From an uncultured Geobacter sp. (GTDB lineage Bacteria; Desulfobacterota; Desulfuromonadia; Geobacterales; Geobacteraceae): DNA of 64,000 nucleotides. Of the stretch, positions 34,362-43,244 are shown in pieces. Each line of letters starts with the position of its first letter. The first letter of the stretch is position 1. The position numbers and the translations under genes were made by a program. The stretch lies in the NCBI GenBank assembly GCA_937886325.1, contig CALABV010000176.1, positions 1-64,000 on the forward strand, in the 5' to 3' direction. The notes beneath the pieces were generated by a model that was given only the letters and a program-made list of their open reading frames with translations, did no database searches and had not been told where the DNA came from.

Positions 34362-35519
34362 ATGTCTTGGCGCAGTGAAACGGGAAGATGGTTGATTACC
34401 TTTGTCGGGTCGACACTGATGATGCTTGCGATTCAGATATCCGTTTCATCATGCTCCCATCGAGAGGAACGTCCGAAAGAAAAGCCGGCTGTCCCGGTCA
34501 AAACGGCAACTGCGTTGCGAAAGAGTGTTCCCGTTCAGATTCGCGCCATCGGAAATGTTGAGGCGTACGCTTCCGTATCCGTCAAATCGCAGGTAAACGG
34601 TCTGCTGGAGAAGGTTCATTTCCTGGAGGGCGACGATGTCAGGAGGGGTCAGCTCCTCTTCACCATTGACAGCAGACCCTATCAAGCCGCGCTGCGGCAG
34701 GCGAAAGCAGCTCTTGCCCGGGATGCCGCCCAGGAAAAATATGCACGGAATCAGGCGAAGAGATACGGGGAACTTTTGAGTGAGGGTATCGTCACGCAGG
34801 ACCAGCATGATCAACTCACCTCCAATGCAGATGCGCTTGCCGAGTCGGTGCGGGCGAATCGGGCCGCGGTAGACGAAGCGATGATCCATCTCGGCTACTG
34901 CGCGATCCGATCCCCGCTGGACGGTCGAACCGGAGACCTGATGGTGCAGCGGGGCAATCTGGTAAAGGCCAACGACTCCCCTGTACTGGTTACCATCAAC
35001 CAGATTACACCTATCTACGTTACGTTTTCCGTCCCTGAAAAGGACCTTGAGGAAATCAGAAAGGCTATGGCAGCGGGAACGGTCAAGGTGGAGGCCGTTT
35101 TTCCCGATGGCGCCGTGTTGCATGAACCGGGCAGGCTGAGTTTTCTCGACAATGCCATTGATGTCGCGACCGGCACCATCAAAATCAAGGGAACCTTCGC
35201 CAACCGTGAAAGACGGTTATGGCCGGGTCAGTTCATCACGGTGCTCCTGACTGTCGCGACGATTCCGGATGCGGTGGTCGTGCCTTCACAGGCCGTACAG
35301 ACCGGGCAGGCAGGGCAGTATGTATTTGTCGTGAAATCGGATCAAAGAGTGGAGATGAGGCCTGTCGTCATCAACGGAGTTCTCGGTGGCGAGACGATAA
35401 TCCGGAAGGGCATGCATCCCGGTGAGACGGTTGTGACTGACGGACATCTGCAACTGGTGCCCGGAGCCAGGGTTGCCCTGAAAACGGCAACCGCGAGCGG
35501 AAAGGATATCCGTAAATGA
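34362..35519 (+). CDS. RND-type periplasmic adaptor (MdtA-like)
   Basis: This 385-residue membrane-fusion protein probably has a lipoprotein signal (SVSSC near residue 30). The core shows the HlyD/AcrA motifs AYASVSVKSQVNGLLEKVHF, the hairpin LRQAKAALARDAAQ, AIRSPLDGRTGDLMV and the final VVTDGHLQLVPGARV. The pattern fits MdtA-like partners of MdtB/C pumps. The start at 34362 follows ACGGGAA. The frame extends 17 codons upstream but overlaps the TolC gene. It overlaps the pump gene start by four bases (ATGA). Confidence 0.9.
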   Translation: MSWRSETGRWLITFVGSTLMMLAIQISVSSCSHREERPKEKPAVPVKTATALRKSVPVQIRAIGNVEAYASVSVKSQVNGLLEKVHFLEGDDVRRGQLLFTIDSRPYQAALRQAKAALARDAAQEKYARNQAKRYGELLSEGIVTQDQHDQLTSNADALAESVRANRAAVDEAMIHLGYCAIRSPLDGRTGDLMVQRGNLVKANDSPVLVTINQITPIYVTFSVPEKDLEEIRKAMAAGTVKVEAVFPDGAVLHEPGRLSFLDNAIDVATGTIKIKGTFANRERRLWPGQFITVLLTVATIPDAVVVPSQAVQTGQAGQYVFVVKSDQRVEMRPVVINGVLGGETIIRKGMHPGETVVTDGHLQLVPGARVALKTATASGKDIRK

Positions 35520-38500
35520 CCGGGCCGGCGCTCTTCATCCGGCGTCCCATCATGACCACGCTGGTGATGGCCTCCATTCTCATATTCGGCCTGTTCGCCT
35601 ACCGTTTGCTCCCGGTGAATGACCTCCCGAATGTGGATTTTCCGACAATCCAGGTGTCGGCCAATCTGCCGGGCGCCAACCCCGATACCATGGCGTCGGC
35701 TGTTGCGACGCCTTTGGAGAAACAGTTCTCCACCATAGCCGGCATCGATTCCATGACATCGGCAAGCGGGACCGGAACCACCCGTATAACCATCCAGTTC
35801 GACCTGTCCCGAGATATCGATGCCGCCGCGCAGGATGTCCAGGCAGCGATCTCCCGCGCCTCGCGCCAGCTGCCCCAGAATATGCCTGCGCCGCCATCCT
35901 TCCAGAAGGTCAATCCGGCGGATCAGCCGGTTATTTATCTTGCCGTCAGTTCGCCGACCCTGCCACTGTTTATGGTAAATGAGTACGCGGATACCGTGGT
36001 GTCCCAGCGCATTTCCATGATCGCTGGTGTCGCCCAGGTTCAGGTGCTCGGCGCACAGAAGTACGCGGTACGCGCCCAGCTTGATCCGAAAGCACTCGCG
36101 TCCCGTCGTATCGGCATTGACGAAGTGTCCGCGTCTCTTTCCAATGCAAACGTCAATCTGCCAACCGGAACGCTGGACGGCAGACACCAGGCGTTTACCA
36201 TCCAGGCGAGCGGTCAGTTGTACAACGCCGCCGCATACCGACCCGTTATCATTGCTTACCGCAACGGTTCGCCGGTTCGCCTCGAGGAATTGGGAAGGGT
36301 CATCGACAGCGTGGAAAACGACAAGGTGGCGGGATGGTTCAATTCTACCCGAGCCGTCGTTCTTGCGGTTCAGCGACAGCCCGGCACCAATACAATCGAA
36401 GTTGTGAACGCCATCAAGAGCCTTCTGCCCGAATTCCGTTCGCAGTTGCCCGCTTCGGTCAATCTCAACATCATCTATGACCGATCCGTGTCCATTCGCG
36501 AGTCGGTTTCCGATGTCAAGTTTACCCTCGCCCTCACCATCTGCCTGGTGGTGCTCGTTATCTTTCTATTCCTGAGAAATCTTTCCGCAACCATTATTCC
36601 GAGCCTGGCGCTGCCGTTTTCACTCATCGGCGCCTGTGCCGCCATGTACCTGATGAATTTCAGTGTCAACAACATCTCTCTCATGGCATTGACCCTTTCC
36701 GTCGGTTTCGTTGTTGATGACGCCATTGTCATGCTGGAAAACATCGTGCGGCATATGGAGGAGGGTGAAGGAGTAATGGAGGCAGCACTGAAGGGGTCGC
36801 GGGAAATAGGATTCACCATTCTTTCCATGACGCTGTCTCTGGTTGCTGTGTTCATTCCGGTCCTGTTCATGGGCGGTATCATGGGACGGCTGCTGCACGA
36901 ATTCGCGGTCACCATCAGCATGGCTATCCTGGTTTCCGGCTTCGTTTCGCTGACATTGACCCCCATGCTCTGCAGCCGTTTCCTTCGTCCACCGGCATCA
37001 GAGGGGCATGGACGTCTCTATATGGTTACGGAACGTTTCTTTGCCGGCATGCACCAGGTCTATGACCGCACCCTTCAAGCAGTCATGCGACACCCTCGCG
37101 GTACGGTAGGATTCGTTATAGTCCTGACCCTTGTGACGGCATGGTTGTTTGTACGAATCCCAAAGGGATTCCTGCCCAGCGAGGACACCGGCCAGATATT
37201 TGCATTCACCGAGGCTGCTCCGGGCATTTCCTTCGAAGAAATGTCGGACAAGCAGCAGCAGCTGGCATCGATTGTCGCCCGTAATTCCAACGTGGCTGCA
37301 TTCATGTCATCAGTCGGGTCCGGCGGCGCCAGCGGTTCCGTGAATGCCGGTCGCATGAATATGCGTCTCAAACCCCGAAGCGAGAGGGAGCTCTCCGCCG
37401 AAGAGATAATCCGGGAACTCCGGCCCCTGGTCGCTTCGGTTCCGGGAATCAGGATGTTTCTCCAGACTCCTCCCAGCATACGGATTGGCGGCCGTTTGAC
37501 CAAGAGCCAGTATCAATACACCCTGCAGAGCCCGGATACGGCTGTTCTGTATGCAGGCGCAGCGCAATTGGAAGCAAAGATGCGGGAGCTCCCCCCGTTG
37601 CAGGATGTAACCAGCGACCTGCAAATGAACAATCCCCGGGTAAATGTCGAGATAGACCGTGACAAGTCTTCGGCGTTGGGGCTTTCGGCACAGAAAATCG
37701 AGGATGCTCTTTACTATGCATACGGCTCACGGCAGGTTTCTACCATCTATGCGCCCAATAACCAGTACCAGGTGATTCTTGAACTGGAGGGTCGTTATCG
37801 TACGGGTCCGTCCTCGCTGGAGTTGCTGTATATCCGGTCAGCTGCGGAACAACTCGTGCCGCTCAGTACGGTGACTCGAATAACCGAAGATCTCGGGCCG
37901 TTAACCGTTAATCATCAGGGGCAGCTTCCGGCTGTGACTATTTCTTTTGACCTGAAGCCGGGTGTCGCAATCGGGGATGCCATCCCGCTGGTCGAGGAAC
38001 TTGCACGGAAAACCCTGCCGACGACCATCAGCACGAGTTTTCAGGGGACGGCGCAGGCATTTCAGACCTCCCTGAAAGGGCTCTGGATCCTGCTGTTCGC
38101 GGCGATTCTGGTGATATATATTGTTCTAGGTATTCTCTATGAGAGTTTCATCCATCCTCTCACCATCCTCTCTGGGCTTCCCGCTGCCGGCTTCGGGGCG
38201 CTCGTGACTCTCATGATCTTCGGCATAGACCTTTCGCTCTATGGATTCGTCGGCGTCATCCTCCTGATAGGGATTGTGAAGAAGAACGCCATCATGATGA
38301 TTGACTTCGCGCTTGAAGAACAGCGAAATGGAGGAAAGACCGCTTTCGAATCAATTCACCGTGGCGCCCTCGTTCGTTTTCGTCCGATTATGATGACCAC
38401 CATGGCGGCGCTCATGGGCACTTTGCCGATAGCACTCGGCTTTGGAGCCGGAGCCGAGGCACGTCGCCCCTTGGGTCTTGCGGTCGTTGGCGGCCTTATT

Positions 38501-38638
38501 GTCTCCCAGCTCCTTACCCTGTATATTACGCCTGTCGTGTACTGCTACATGGACGGTCTGCAGGAGAAAGTGCGAAGGTGGCTTCAACGGGGTCGTCAAC
38601 CGGAAATCCGCCCAAGCGTAACCGGTGGCGGGGCATGA
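35516..38638 (+). CDS. RND multidrug efflux pump (MdtB/AcrB-like)
   Basis: This 1040-residue pump has the full RND architecture: an N-terminal helix after FIRRPIMTTLVMA, two large periplasmic porter loops, and 12 transmembrane helices in two repeats. GFVVDDAIVMLENIVRHME near residue 400 carries the proton-relay Asp pair, and LLIGIVKKNAIMMIDFALE near 915 the conserved Lys region. Length and motifs fit the heavy-metal-free HAE1 family of MdtB/C-type pumps. It is coupled to the adaptor gene. The substrate range cannot be read from the sequence. Confidence 0.95.
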   Translation: MTGPALFIRRPIMTTLVMASILIFGLFAYRLLPVNDLPNVDFPTIQVSANLPGANPDTMASAVATPLEKQFSTIAGIDSMTSASGTGTTRITIQFDLSRDIDAAAQDVQAAISRASRQLPQNMPAPPSFQKVNPADQPVIYLAVSSPTLPLFMVNEYADTVVSQRISMIAGVAQVQVLGAQKYAVRAQLDPKALASRRIGIDEVSASLSNANVNLPTGTLDGRHQAFTIQASGQLYNAAAYRPVIIAYRNGSPVRLEELGRVIDSVENDKVAGWFNSTRAVVLAVQRQPGTNTIEVVNAIKSLLPEFRSQLPASVNLNIIYDRSVSIRESVSDVKFTLALTICLVVLVIFLFLRNLSATIIPSLALPFSLIGACAAMYLMNFSVNNISLMALTLSVGFVVDDAIVMLENIVRHMEEGEGVMEAALKGSREIGFTILSMTLSLVAVFIPVLFMGGIMGRLLHEFAVTISMAILVSGFVSLTLTPMLCSRFLRPPASEGHGRLYMVTERFFAGMHQVYDRTLQAVMRHPRGTVGFVIVLTLVTAWLFVRIPKGFLPSEDTGQIFAFTEAAPGISFEEMSDKQQQLASIVARNSNVAAFMSSVGSGGASGSVNAGRMNMRLKPRSERELSAEEIIRELRPLVASVPGIRMFLQTPPSIRIGGRLTKSQYQYTLQSPDTAVLYAGAAQLEAKMRELPPLQDVTSDLQMNNPRVNVEIDRDKSSALGLSAQKIEDALYYAYGSRQVSTIYAPNNQYQVILELEGRYRTGPSSLELLYIRSAAEQLVPLSTVTRITEDLGPLTVNHQGQLPAVTISFDLKPGVAIGDAIPLVEELARKTLPTTISTSFQGTAQAFQTSLKGLWILLFAAILVIYIVLGILYESFIHPLTILSGLPAAGFGALVTLMIFGIDLSLYGFVGVILLIGIVKKNAIMMIDFALEEQRNGGKTAFESIHRGALVRFRPIMMTTMAALMGTLPIALGFGAGAEARRPLGLAVVGGLIVSQLLTLYITPVVYCYMDGLQEKVRRWLQRGRQPEIRPSVTGGGA

Positions 38639-38692
38639 TTTCAGTGGGGCTCGGCTGATGGTGAATATGAACGTATCACGGGAGTTTTCCGG

Positions 38693-39829
38693 GTGAGCCT
38701 GTTTCTGCTTGTATTTTTTCTTTTGTACGGGGGCATGCACTTCCATGCGTACCGCAAGCTTTCCGGGGCCTTTTCTCTTTCTTTACCGGCAGCTTTGTTC
38801 CTGCTCCTGTGCATGGGAGTGATGATCTGTGCGCCTGTGCTGGTTCGCCTCGCGGAGAAAGAGGGTCTTGAGTCGATTGCGATTCCGCTTGCCTATGCCG
38901 GGTATCTTTGGATGGGGTTTCTGTTTCTGTTTTTCACGACTTCGGTAATGTTTGATAGCGTGAGGCTTCTCCTGCGTTTATCCGGTCTCCTTAGTCACGG
39001 GTGTCAGTTTACAGACCGGCAGACGTTCCTTGCCTCTCTGTTCGTTTCTCTTCTGGTGGTTGTCTACGGTTGTCATGAGGCAGGGGATATCCGTACGGAG
39101 AAGGTGACCATCCGCACTGAAAAACTGCCGCCTTCACTCCCCCGCCTGACAATAGCGCAGATATCCGATGTTCATCTGGGGCTGATAGTCAGAGAAAAGC
39201 GTTTAAAGGCTATCGTGCGGGCGATCGAAAACGCGCGTCCGCACGTGCTGGTTTCGACCGGTGACCTGGTGGACGGCCAGATGGACGGGATGGAGAACCT
39301 GGCCGCGGAACTGCGGAAACTGAAGCCAGAATATGGAAAATTCGCAGTCACCGGCAACCACGAGTGGTACGCGGGTATCGGGCCGGCTCTGGATTTTACA
39401 CGTCGTGCCGGTTTTTTCGTGCTGAGCGGTCAAAGTTACCAGGTGGGGGGAGTCTTGAACATAGCTGGTTTTGATGATCCCGCGGCAGTGAGAACAGGAA
39501 TTACCGGAGGAAACGAAAGTGATATCCTGGGAAAGGTTCCAAGGGGCGAATTCACCTTGTTGCTCAAGCACAGGCCGGTGGTTGACAAAAGGAGCGTCGG
39601 CCTGTTTGATCTCCAGCTTTCGGGGCATGTTCACAAGGGCCAGATATTCCCTTTCGGACTGTTGACGCGACTGGTCTACCCTGTAGCCACCGGTTTATCA
39701 AACTGGGGAATTTCGTCCCTGTACGTGAGCAGGGGAACGGGAACCTGGGGGCCGCCGATACGCTTCCTTGCGCCCCCCGAGGTGACCGTTATCGAACTGG
39801 TGAAAGCTAAGAATGGTACACAGGAATAA
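38693..39829 (+). CDS. Membrane-anchored metallophosphoesterase (YkuE-like)
   Basis: This 378-residue protein has four to five N-terminal transmembrane segments (about residues 1-130). The rest is a calcineurin-like phosphoesterase domain with ISDVHLG (about 158), TGDLVDG (about 183), TGNHEWY (about 212), LLKHRPVV (about 285) and GHVHKGQIFPFG (about 305), giving all metal ligands. The active site probably faces the periplasm. Family members act on phospholipid or nucleotide phosphoesters, but no substrate is assigned here. The GTG start at 38693 follows GGGAG. It trails the efflux operon by 54 bases with no obvious terminator between. Confidence 0.86.
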   Translation: MSLFLLVFFLLYGGMHFHAYRKLSGAFSLSLPAALFLLLCMGVMICAPVLVRLAEKEGLESIAIPLAYAGYLWMGFLFLFFTTSVMFDSVRLLLRLSGLLSHGCQFTDRQTFLASLFVSLLVVVYGCHEAGDIRTEKVTIRTEKLPPSLPRLTIAQISDVHLGLIVREKRLKAIVRAIENARPHVLVSTGDLVDGQMDGMENLAAELRKLKPEYGKFAVTGNHEWYAGIGPALDFTRRAGFFVLSGQSYQVGGVLNIAGFDDPAAVRTGITGGNESDILGKVPRGEFTLLLKHRPVVDKRSVGLFDLQLSGHVHKGQIFPFGLLTRLVYPVATGLSNWGISSLYVSRGTGTWGPPIRFLAPPEVTVIELVKAKNGTQE

Positions 39830-39838
39830 TGCGCGATA

Positions 39839-40018
39839 TCAATGGCAGTCATCCCGCCAGAGGCATTCCGCCTGTCCGCATGAAGCGGCGTTGCCGGTTT
39901 CATAGCAGTCGTTATTGCCTTCGTCCTGCTGAATTAAACGGATGATCTCCTTTTTCTTCATGCCTTTTGTCTGCAGGCCGCGCTCTTTTGCGATTTTTTT
40001 TACTTCATCAAGTTTCAT
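39839..40018 (-). CDS. Small SAP-like cysteine-containing protein
   Basis: This encodes a 59-residue protein. The N-terminal 32 residues form a helix-extended-helix resembling a SAP/Rho-N motif (KLDEVKKIAKERGLQTKGMK). The C-terminus carries four Cys (residues 38, 47, 52, 58) in an aromatic and acidic setting ending WRDDCH. AGGAGAG precedes the ATG at 40018, and a promoter candidate lies further upstream. Similar small proteins occur across deltaproteobacteria by my recollection, with no known function. A nucleic-acid or Rho-like contact for the SAP part and metal or disulfide for the Cys part are possibilities only. Confidence 0.75.
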   Translation of the reverse strand: MKLDEVKKIAKERGLQTKGMKKKEIIRLIQQDEGNNDCYETGNAASCGQAECLWRDDCH

Positions 40019-40052
40019 GGGTTCTCTCCTTATTCTCTGGTGGAGGTGTGGA

Positions 40053-40080
40053 ATGATATAAACGTGTACAACTATAGCAA
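40053..40080 (-). promoter_or_regulatory. Promoter candidate for the SAP-like gene
   Basis: On the minus strand TTGCTA (40080-40075) and TATCAT (40058-40053) are separated by 16 bp, about 35 bases before the start codon at 40018. Confidence 0.4.
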
Positions 40081-40213
40081 AGAGAAGACCGAATACAACC
40101 GACTAGATGAATAAACTGGGTGCTGAAAACGGCCTGATTGTGTCTTTCCCGCAGTCTTCAAGGGGCATGATCTCGAAGGATGGCGTTTCCCGGCAACTCA
40201 AGGAGGAAAAATA

Positions 40214-40999
40214 ATGAAGAAAATCTTCAATCAGTCACGGATATCAAGCAGTATCCCGCCCCCGTCATTGCTGTTTCTTGGTCTCATACTCGCTGCTTCC
40301 ATGTTTGTTTTTGTCTCTCCTGTTTCGGCATTGAGCATTCCGGAAAAACTGGTCTACGATCTTACCTGGACCGGCATCAAGGCGGGAACAGCTACCCAGG
40401 AGATACAAGATGATGGCGGGGAAACCAGGATAATCTCAACGGCCCGGTCCGCGGACTGGATTACTACGTTTTTTCCGGTCGAGGATCGCATCGAGACGGT
40501 TCTGGCGGGAGCAGGCCAGGGAAAAATCGGATTGCCTAAGGTGTATCGTTTGAAAATACGTGAAGGGAACCACCGCAGGGACAAGGAAGTACTTTTTGAT
40601 CACGGCAATGGAGTCGCCCATTACAAGGATAACCTGAACGGTGACAAAAGAGAAATATCCATCCCGGCTGCCACGCTTGATACCCTTTCGAGTTTCTACT
40701 ATGTCAGGACCCTCAAGCTAGAAGTGGGCAAGCCCGTTTTTCTGACGATTTTTGATAACAAGAAGATCTGGAACGTGGAGGTGAAGGTTCTCAAAAAGGA
40801 GAAAATCAAGACCAAGCTCGGGAGCTTCGACACAATCGTTATCAAGCCCTTGATGCAGTCGGAAGGTATACTGGAGAAAAAGGGTGATATGTTTATCTGG
40901 CTAACGGACGATGAACGCCTTCTCCCGGTTAAGATGAAAACAAAGGTCAAGGTCGGCAGCATAACGGCAACCCTTGTCGGTGGTTCATTCAAGAAATAG
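40214..40999 (+). CDS. DUF3108-domain exported protein
   Basis: This 261-residue protein has a signal peptide (LLFLGLILAASMFVFV, cleavage after PVSA). The mature part is a beta-rich DUF3108 domain, with EKLVYDLTWTGIKAGTATQEI at its start, VLFDHGNGVAHY in the middle and a final MFIWLTDDERLLPVKMKTKV. It would be periplasmic. No function is known for the domain; its lipocalin-like sheet suggests lipid or ligand binding, which is inference. AAGGAGG precedes the ATG. It stands between the SAP-like gene and the bio operon. Confidence 0.85.
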   Translation: MKKIFNQSRISSSIPPPSLLFLGLILAASMFVFVSPVSALSIPEKLVYDLTWTGIKAGTATQEIQDDGGETRIISTARSADWITTFFPVEDRIETVLAGAGQGKIGLPKVYRLKIREGNHRRDKEVLFDHGNGVAHYKDNLNGDKREISIPAATLDTLSSFYYVRTLKLEVGKPVFLTIFDNKKIWNVEVKVLKKEKIKTKLGSFDTIVIKPLMQSEGILEKKGDMFIWLTDDERLLPVKMKTKVKVGSITATLVGGSFKK

Positions 41000-41129
41000 T
41001 GTCCATCCGGTAACGAACTAATCATGGAAGCGGCGCTTCTCTCATAGTGGACTAAGCGCCGCATCTCCCCCCTGCCAGCACTTTCGTGGAAATCCTTTTA
41101 CAAAATGAACCGCATGTGGTACCAAATTA

Positions 41130-41162
41130 TTGTTAACCACTTGCTGGATGTGTGGTTGACCA
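41130..41162. promoter_or_regulatory. BirA-type biotin operator upstream of bioF
   Basis: Half-sites TTGTTAACC (41130-41138) and GGTTGACCA (41154-41162) are inverted and separated by 15 bp. This matches the general BirA operator (TTGTTAACC-N15-GGTTAACAA type). It lies 40 bases before the chosen bioF start, so biotinyl-AMP-bound BirA would repress bioF-bioH-bioC. Confidence 0.8.
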
Positions 41163-41201
41163 TTGCTGTCAGGAAACGCAGTACTTCAAGGGGAGGGGTT
41201 C

Positions 41202-42374
41202 GTGTCGCGTTCTTTTGCCGATGAATTGCATCAACTGTGCGAAAAGGGACTGTACCGGCGGATGAGAAGCATCAGGGGAAGCCAGCAGTCCAGGGTGGTG
41301 ATGGACGGCGGGGAGAAGCTGCTCCTCTGTTCCAATAATTATCTCGGACTTGCCGACCATCCTGAATTGAAAGCGGTGTCAATCCGGGCAACCGAGAGGT
41401 TTGGGGTCGGCAGCGGGGCTTCCCGTCTGGTTTCGGGAACAATGGAGCTTCACGAAGCCTTGGAGGCGCGCATCGCCGTTTTCAAGGGCACGGCACGCGC
41501 CCTTGTCTTCAATTCCGGTTATGCCGCCAATACCGGCGTTTTGCCGGCCCTTGTGGGAAAGGATGACGTGGTGTTTTGCGATCGGTTGAACCATGCCAGT
41601 ATCGTGGACGGCTGTCTCCTCTCCCGTGCCCGCATGGTACGGTATCCCCATAATGACATGACAGAGTTGCGGCGTCTGCTTCAGGAGAGCAAAGGACGGA
41701 GGAGACTTATTGTCAGTGACGGAGTTTTCAGCATGGATGGTGATCTCGCTCGTCTATCCGAACTGGTCGCTCTCAAAAAGGAATTCGATGCGCTTCTGAT
41801 GGTCGATGACGCTCACGGTACCGGCGTGCTCGGCGCCACGGGCAGGGGTACGGCCGAGCATTTCGGTCTTCAGTCCGAGATAGATATCCATATGGGAACG
41901 ATGGGGAAGGCGGTAGGATGCTTCGGCGCCTATGTTGCCGCTTCGGAGGAGATAGTAGACTACCTTGTGAATCGCGCCCGGAGCTTCATTTTCTCAACAT
42001 CCCTTCCGCCGGCGGTGATGGCTTCCTGCATTGCCGCGTTTGACATCATCGACTCCCCTGTCGGGGTGGCGTTGCGTAATCATTTGGCGGGAAATTCGTC
42101 GTTTTTCAGGACCGGCCTGCAGTCCGCCGGGTTTGATATACGGGAGAGCGAGACCCAGATTATTCCCGTGATGGTCGGTGATGCGGAGAAGACCATGGAT
42201 TTTTCATCAGCCCTTTTCGATGCCGGAGTGTATGTCCAGGGAATCCGCCCTCCCACGGTCCCTGTCGGTGGATGCCGGTTGCGCTGCACCCTGATGGCAA
42301 CCCATACGGAAGACGAGCTTTCCCTGGCTCTCGAACTAATGACCGGCATCGGAAAAAAACTCGGGATACTCTGA
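41202..42374 (+). CDS. bioF: 8-amino-7-oxononanoate synthase
   Basis: This 390-residue PLP enzyme condenses pimeloyl-ACP (or -CoA) with alanine in biotin synthesis. It shows [15 protein letters not shown] near residue 43, [20 protein letters not shown] near 98, [11 protein letters not shown] near 201 and [13 protein letters not shown] with the PLP Lys236. The start is a GTG at 41202, chosen because AAGGGGAGG stands right before it. A TTG at 41163 extends the frame into the BirA operator and is rejected. It leads the bioF-bioH-bioC operon. Confidence 0.95.
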   Translation: MSRSFADELHQLCEKGLYRRMRSIRGSQQSRVVMDGGEKLLLCSNNYLGLADHPELKAVSIRATERFGVGSGASRLVSGTMELHEALEARIAVFKGTARALVFNSGYAANTGVLPALVGKDDVVFCDRLNHASIVDGCLLSRARMVRYPHNDMTELRRLLQESKGRRRLIVSDGVFSMDGDLARLSELVALKKEFDALLMVDDAHGTGVLGATGRGTAEHFGLQSEIDIHMGTMGKAVGCFGAYVAASEEIVDYLVNRARSFIFSTSLPPAVMASCIAAFDIIDSPVGVALRNHLAGNSSFFRTGLQSAGFDIRESETQIIPVMVGDAEKTMDFSSALFDAGVYVQGIRPPTVPVGGCRLRCTLMATHTEDELSLALELMTGIGKKLGIL

Positions 42375-42425
42375 AAGGATGGGACACTGTCCACCGTGCG
42401 CGGTAGAGTCAGTCCCGGATACCTG

Positions 42426-43244
42426 ATGCTTTTTTGTGAGAGGAAAGATGACGTTTCAATCCATTATGTCGACGAGGGGGCAGGGAACCCCGTGGTCTTC
42501 ATCCATGGATGGTCTCTCTCGGGAGCGGTATGGGCTCGTCAGCGCGAGTTCTTTTCCCGAAGATACCGTTGTATATCGCCCGACTTGCGCGGTCATGGGG
42601 ATTCGTCCGCCCCTGCGTCGGGGTATGATGTCCATGAAATGGCGGCGGATGTCTCGGCGCTTTTCAAGAGCCTGGATCTTTCAGGGGCGACCCTGGTGGG
42701 ATGGTCCCTGGGCGTCCTGGTGGCGCTTTCAGCTTATACGGAACTGAAAGAAAGGCTCTCAGGGATTGTCCTAGTCTCCGGAACCCCGAAATTTGTTGCT
42801 TCCGATGATTATCCATTCGGTCTCCCTGAAAAGGAGACACGCGGCCTGTCTCTCCGTCTGAAGAGAAGCCCGGAGCGTACCTTTGAGAATTTCGACCGGA
42901 TGATGTTTGCCGGGAATGAGCTGAACAGCCACGGCTATCCTGTTATTGAAAAGGAGATACTCAGGACGATTCAACGCCCTGCCCCGGATGTGGCGCTCCG
43001 CACTCTGGAAGCGCTTGCCTGCGCCGATATGCGGACGGTTCTTTCAACTATCCGCGTTCCTGTCCTACTTATTCATGGCGACATGGACAGGATCTGTCTT
43101 CCCCAAGCATCGCGGTATATGACTTCTTTGATCTCCGGAGCCTCTCTCTCTCTCCTGAAAGATGCCGGGCATGCACCATTTCTGTCGAGACAGGAAGAAT
43201 TCAATACACTATTGGCGAATTTTTTGGATACGATATATGGGTAA
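42426..43244 (+). CDS. bioH: Pimeloyl-ACP methyl ester esterase-like alpha/beta hydrolase
   Basis: This 272-residue alpha/beta hydrolase has the nucleophile elbow VGWSLGV (Ser about 89), the oxyanion region PVVFIHGWSLSGAVW, LRGHGDS, a late Asp in IHGDMDR and the catalytic His in DAGHAPF. Position between bioF and bioC supports the BioH role, releasing pimeloyl-ACP from its methyl ester. Some bacteria use other hydrolases at this step, so the name is partly contextual. The start may be the ATG at 42426 or a GTG at 42396; neither has a strong ribosome-binding site. It overlaps bioC by eight bases. Confidence 0.82.
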   Translation: MLFCERKDDVSIHYVDEGAGNPVVFIHGWSLSGAVWARQREFFSRRYRCISPDLRGHGDSSAPASGYDVHEMAADVSALFKSLDLSGATLVGWSLGVLVALSAYTELKERLSGIVLVSGTPKFVASDDYPFGLPEKETRGLSLRLKRSPERTFENFDRMMFAGNELNSHGYPVIEKEILRTIQRPAPDVALRTLEALACADMRTVLSTIRVPVLLIHGDMDRICLPQASRYMTSLISGASLSLLKDAGHAPFLSRQEEFNTLLANFLDTIYG

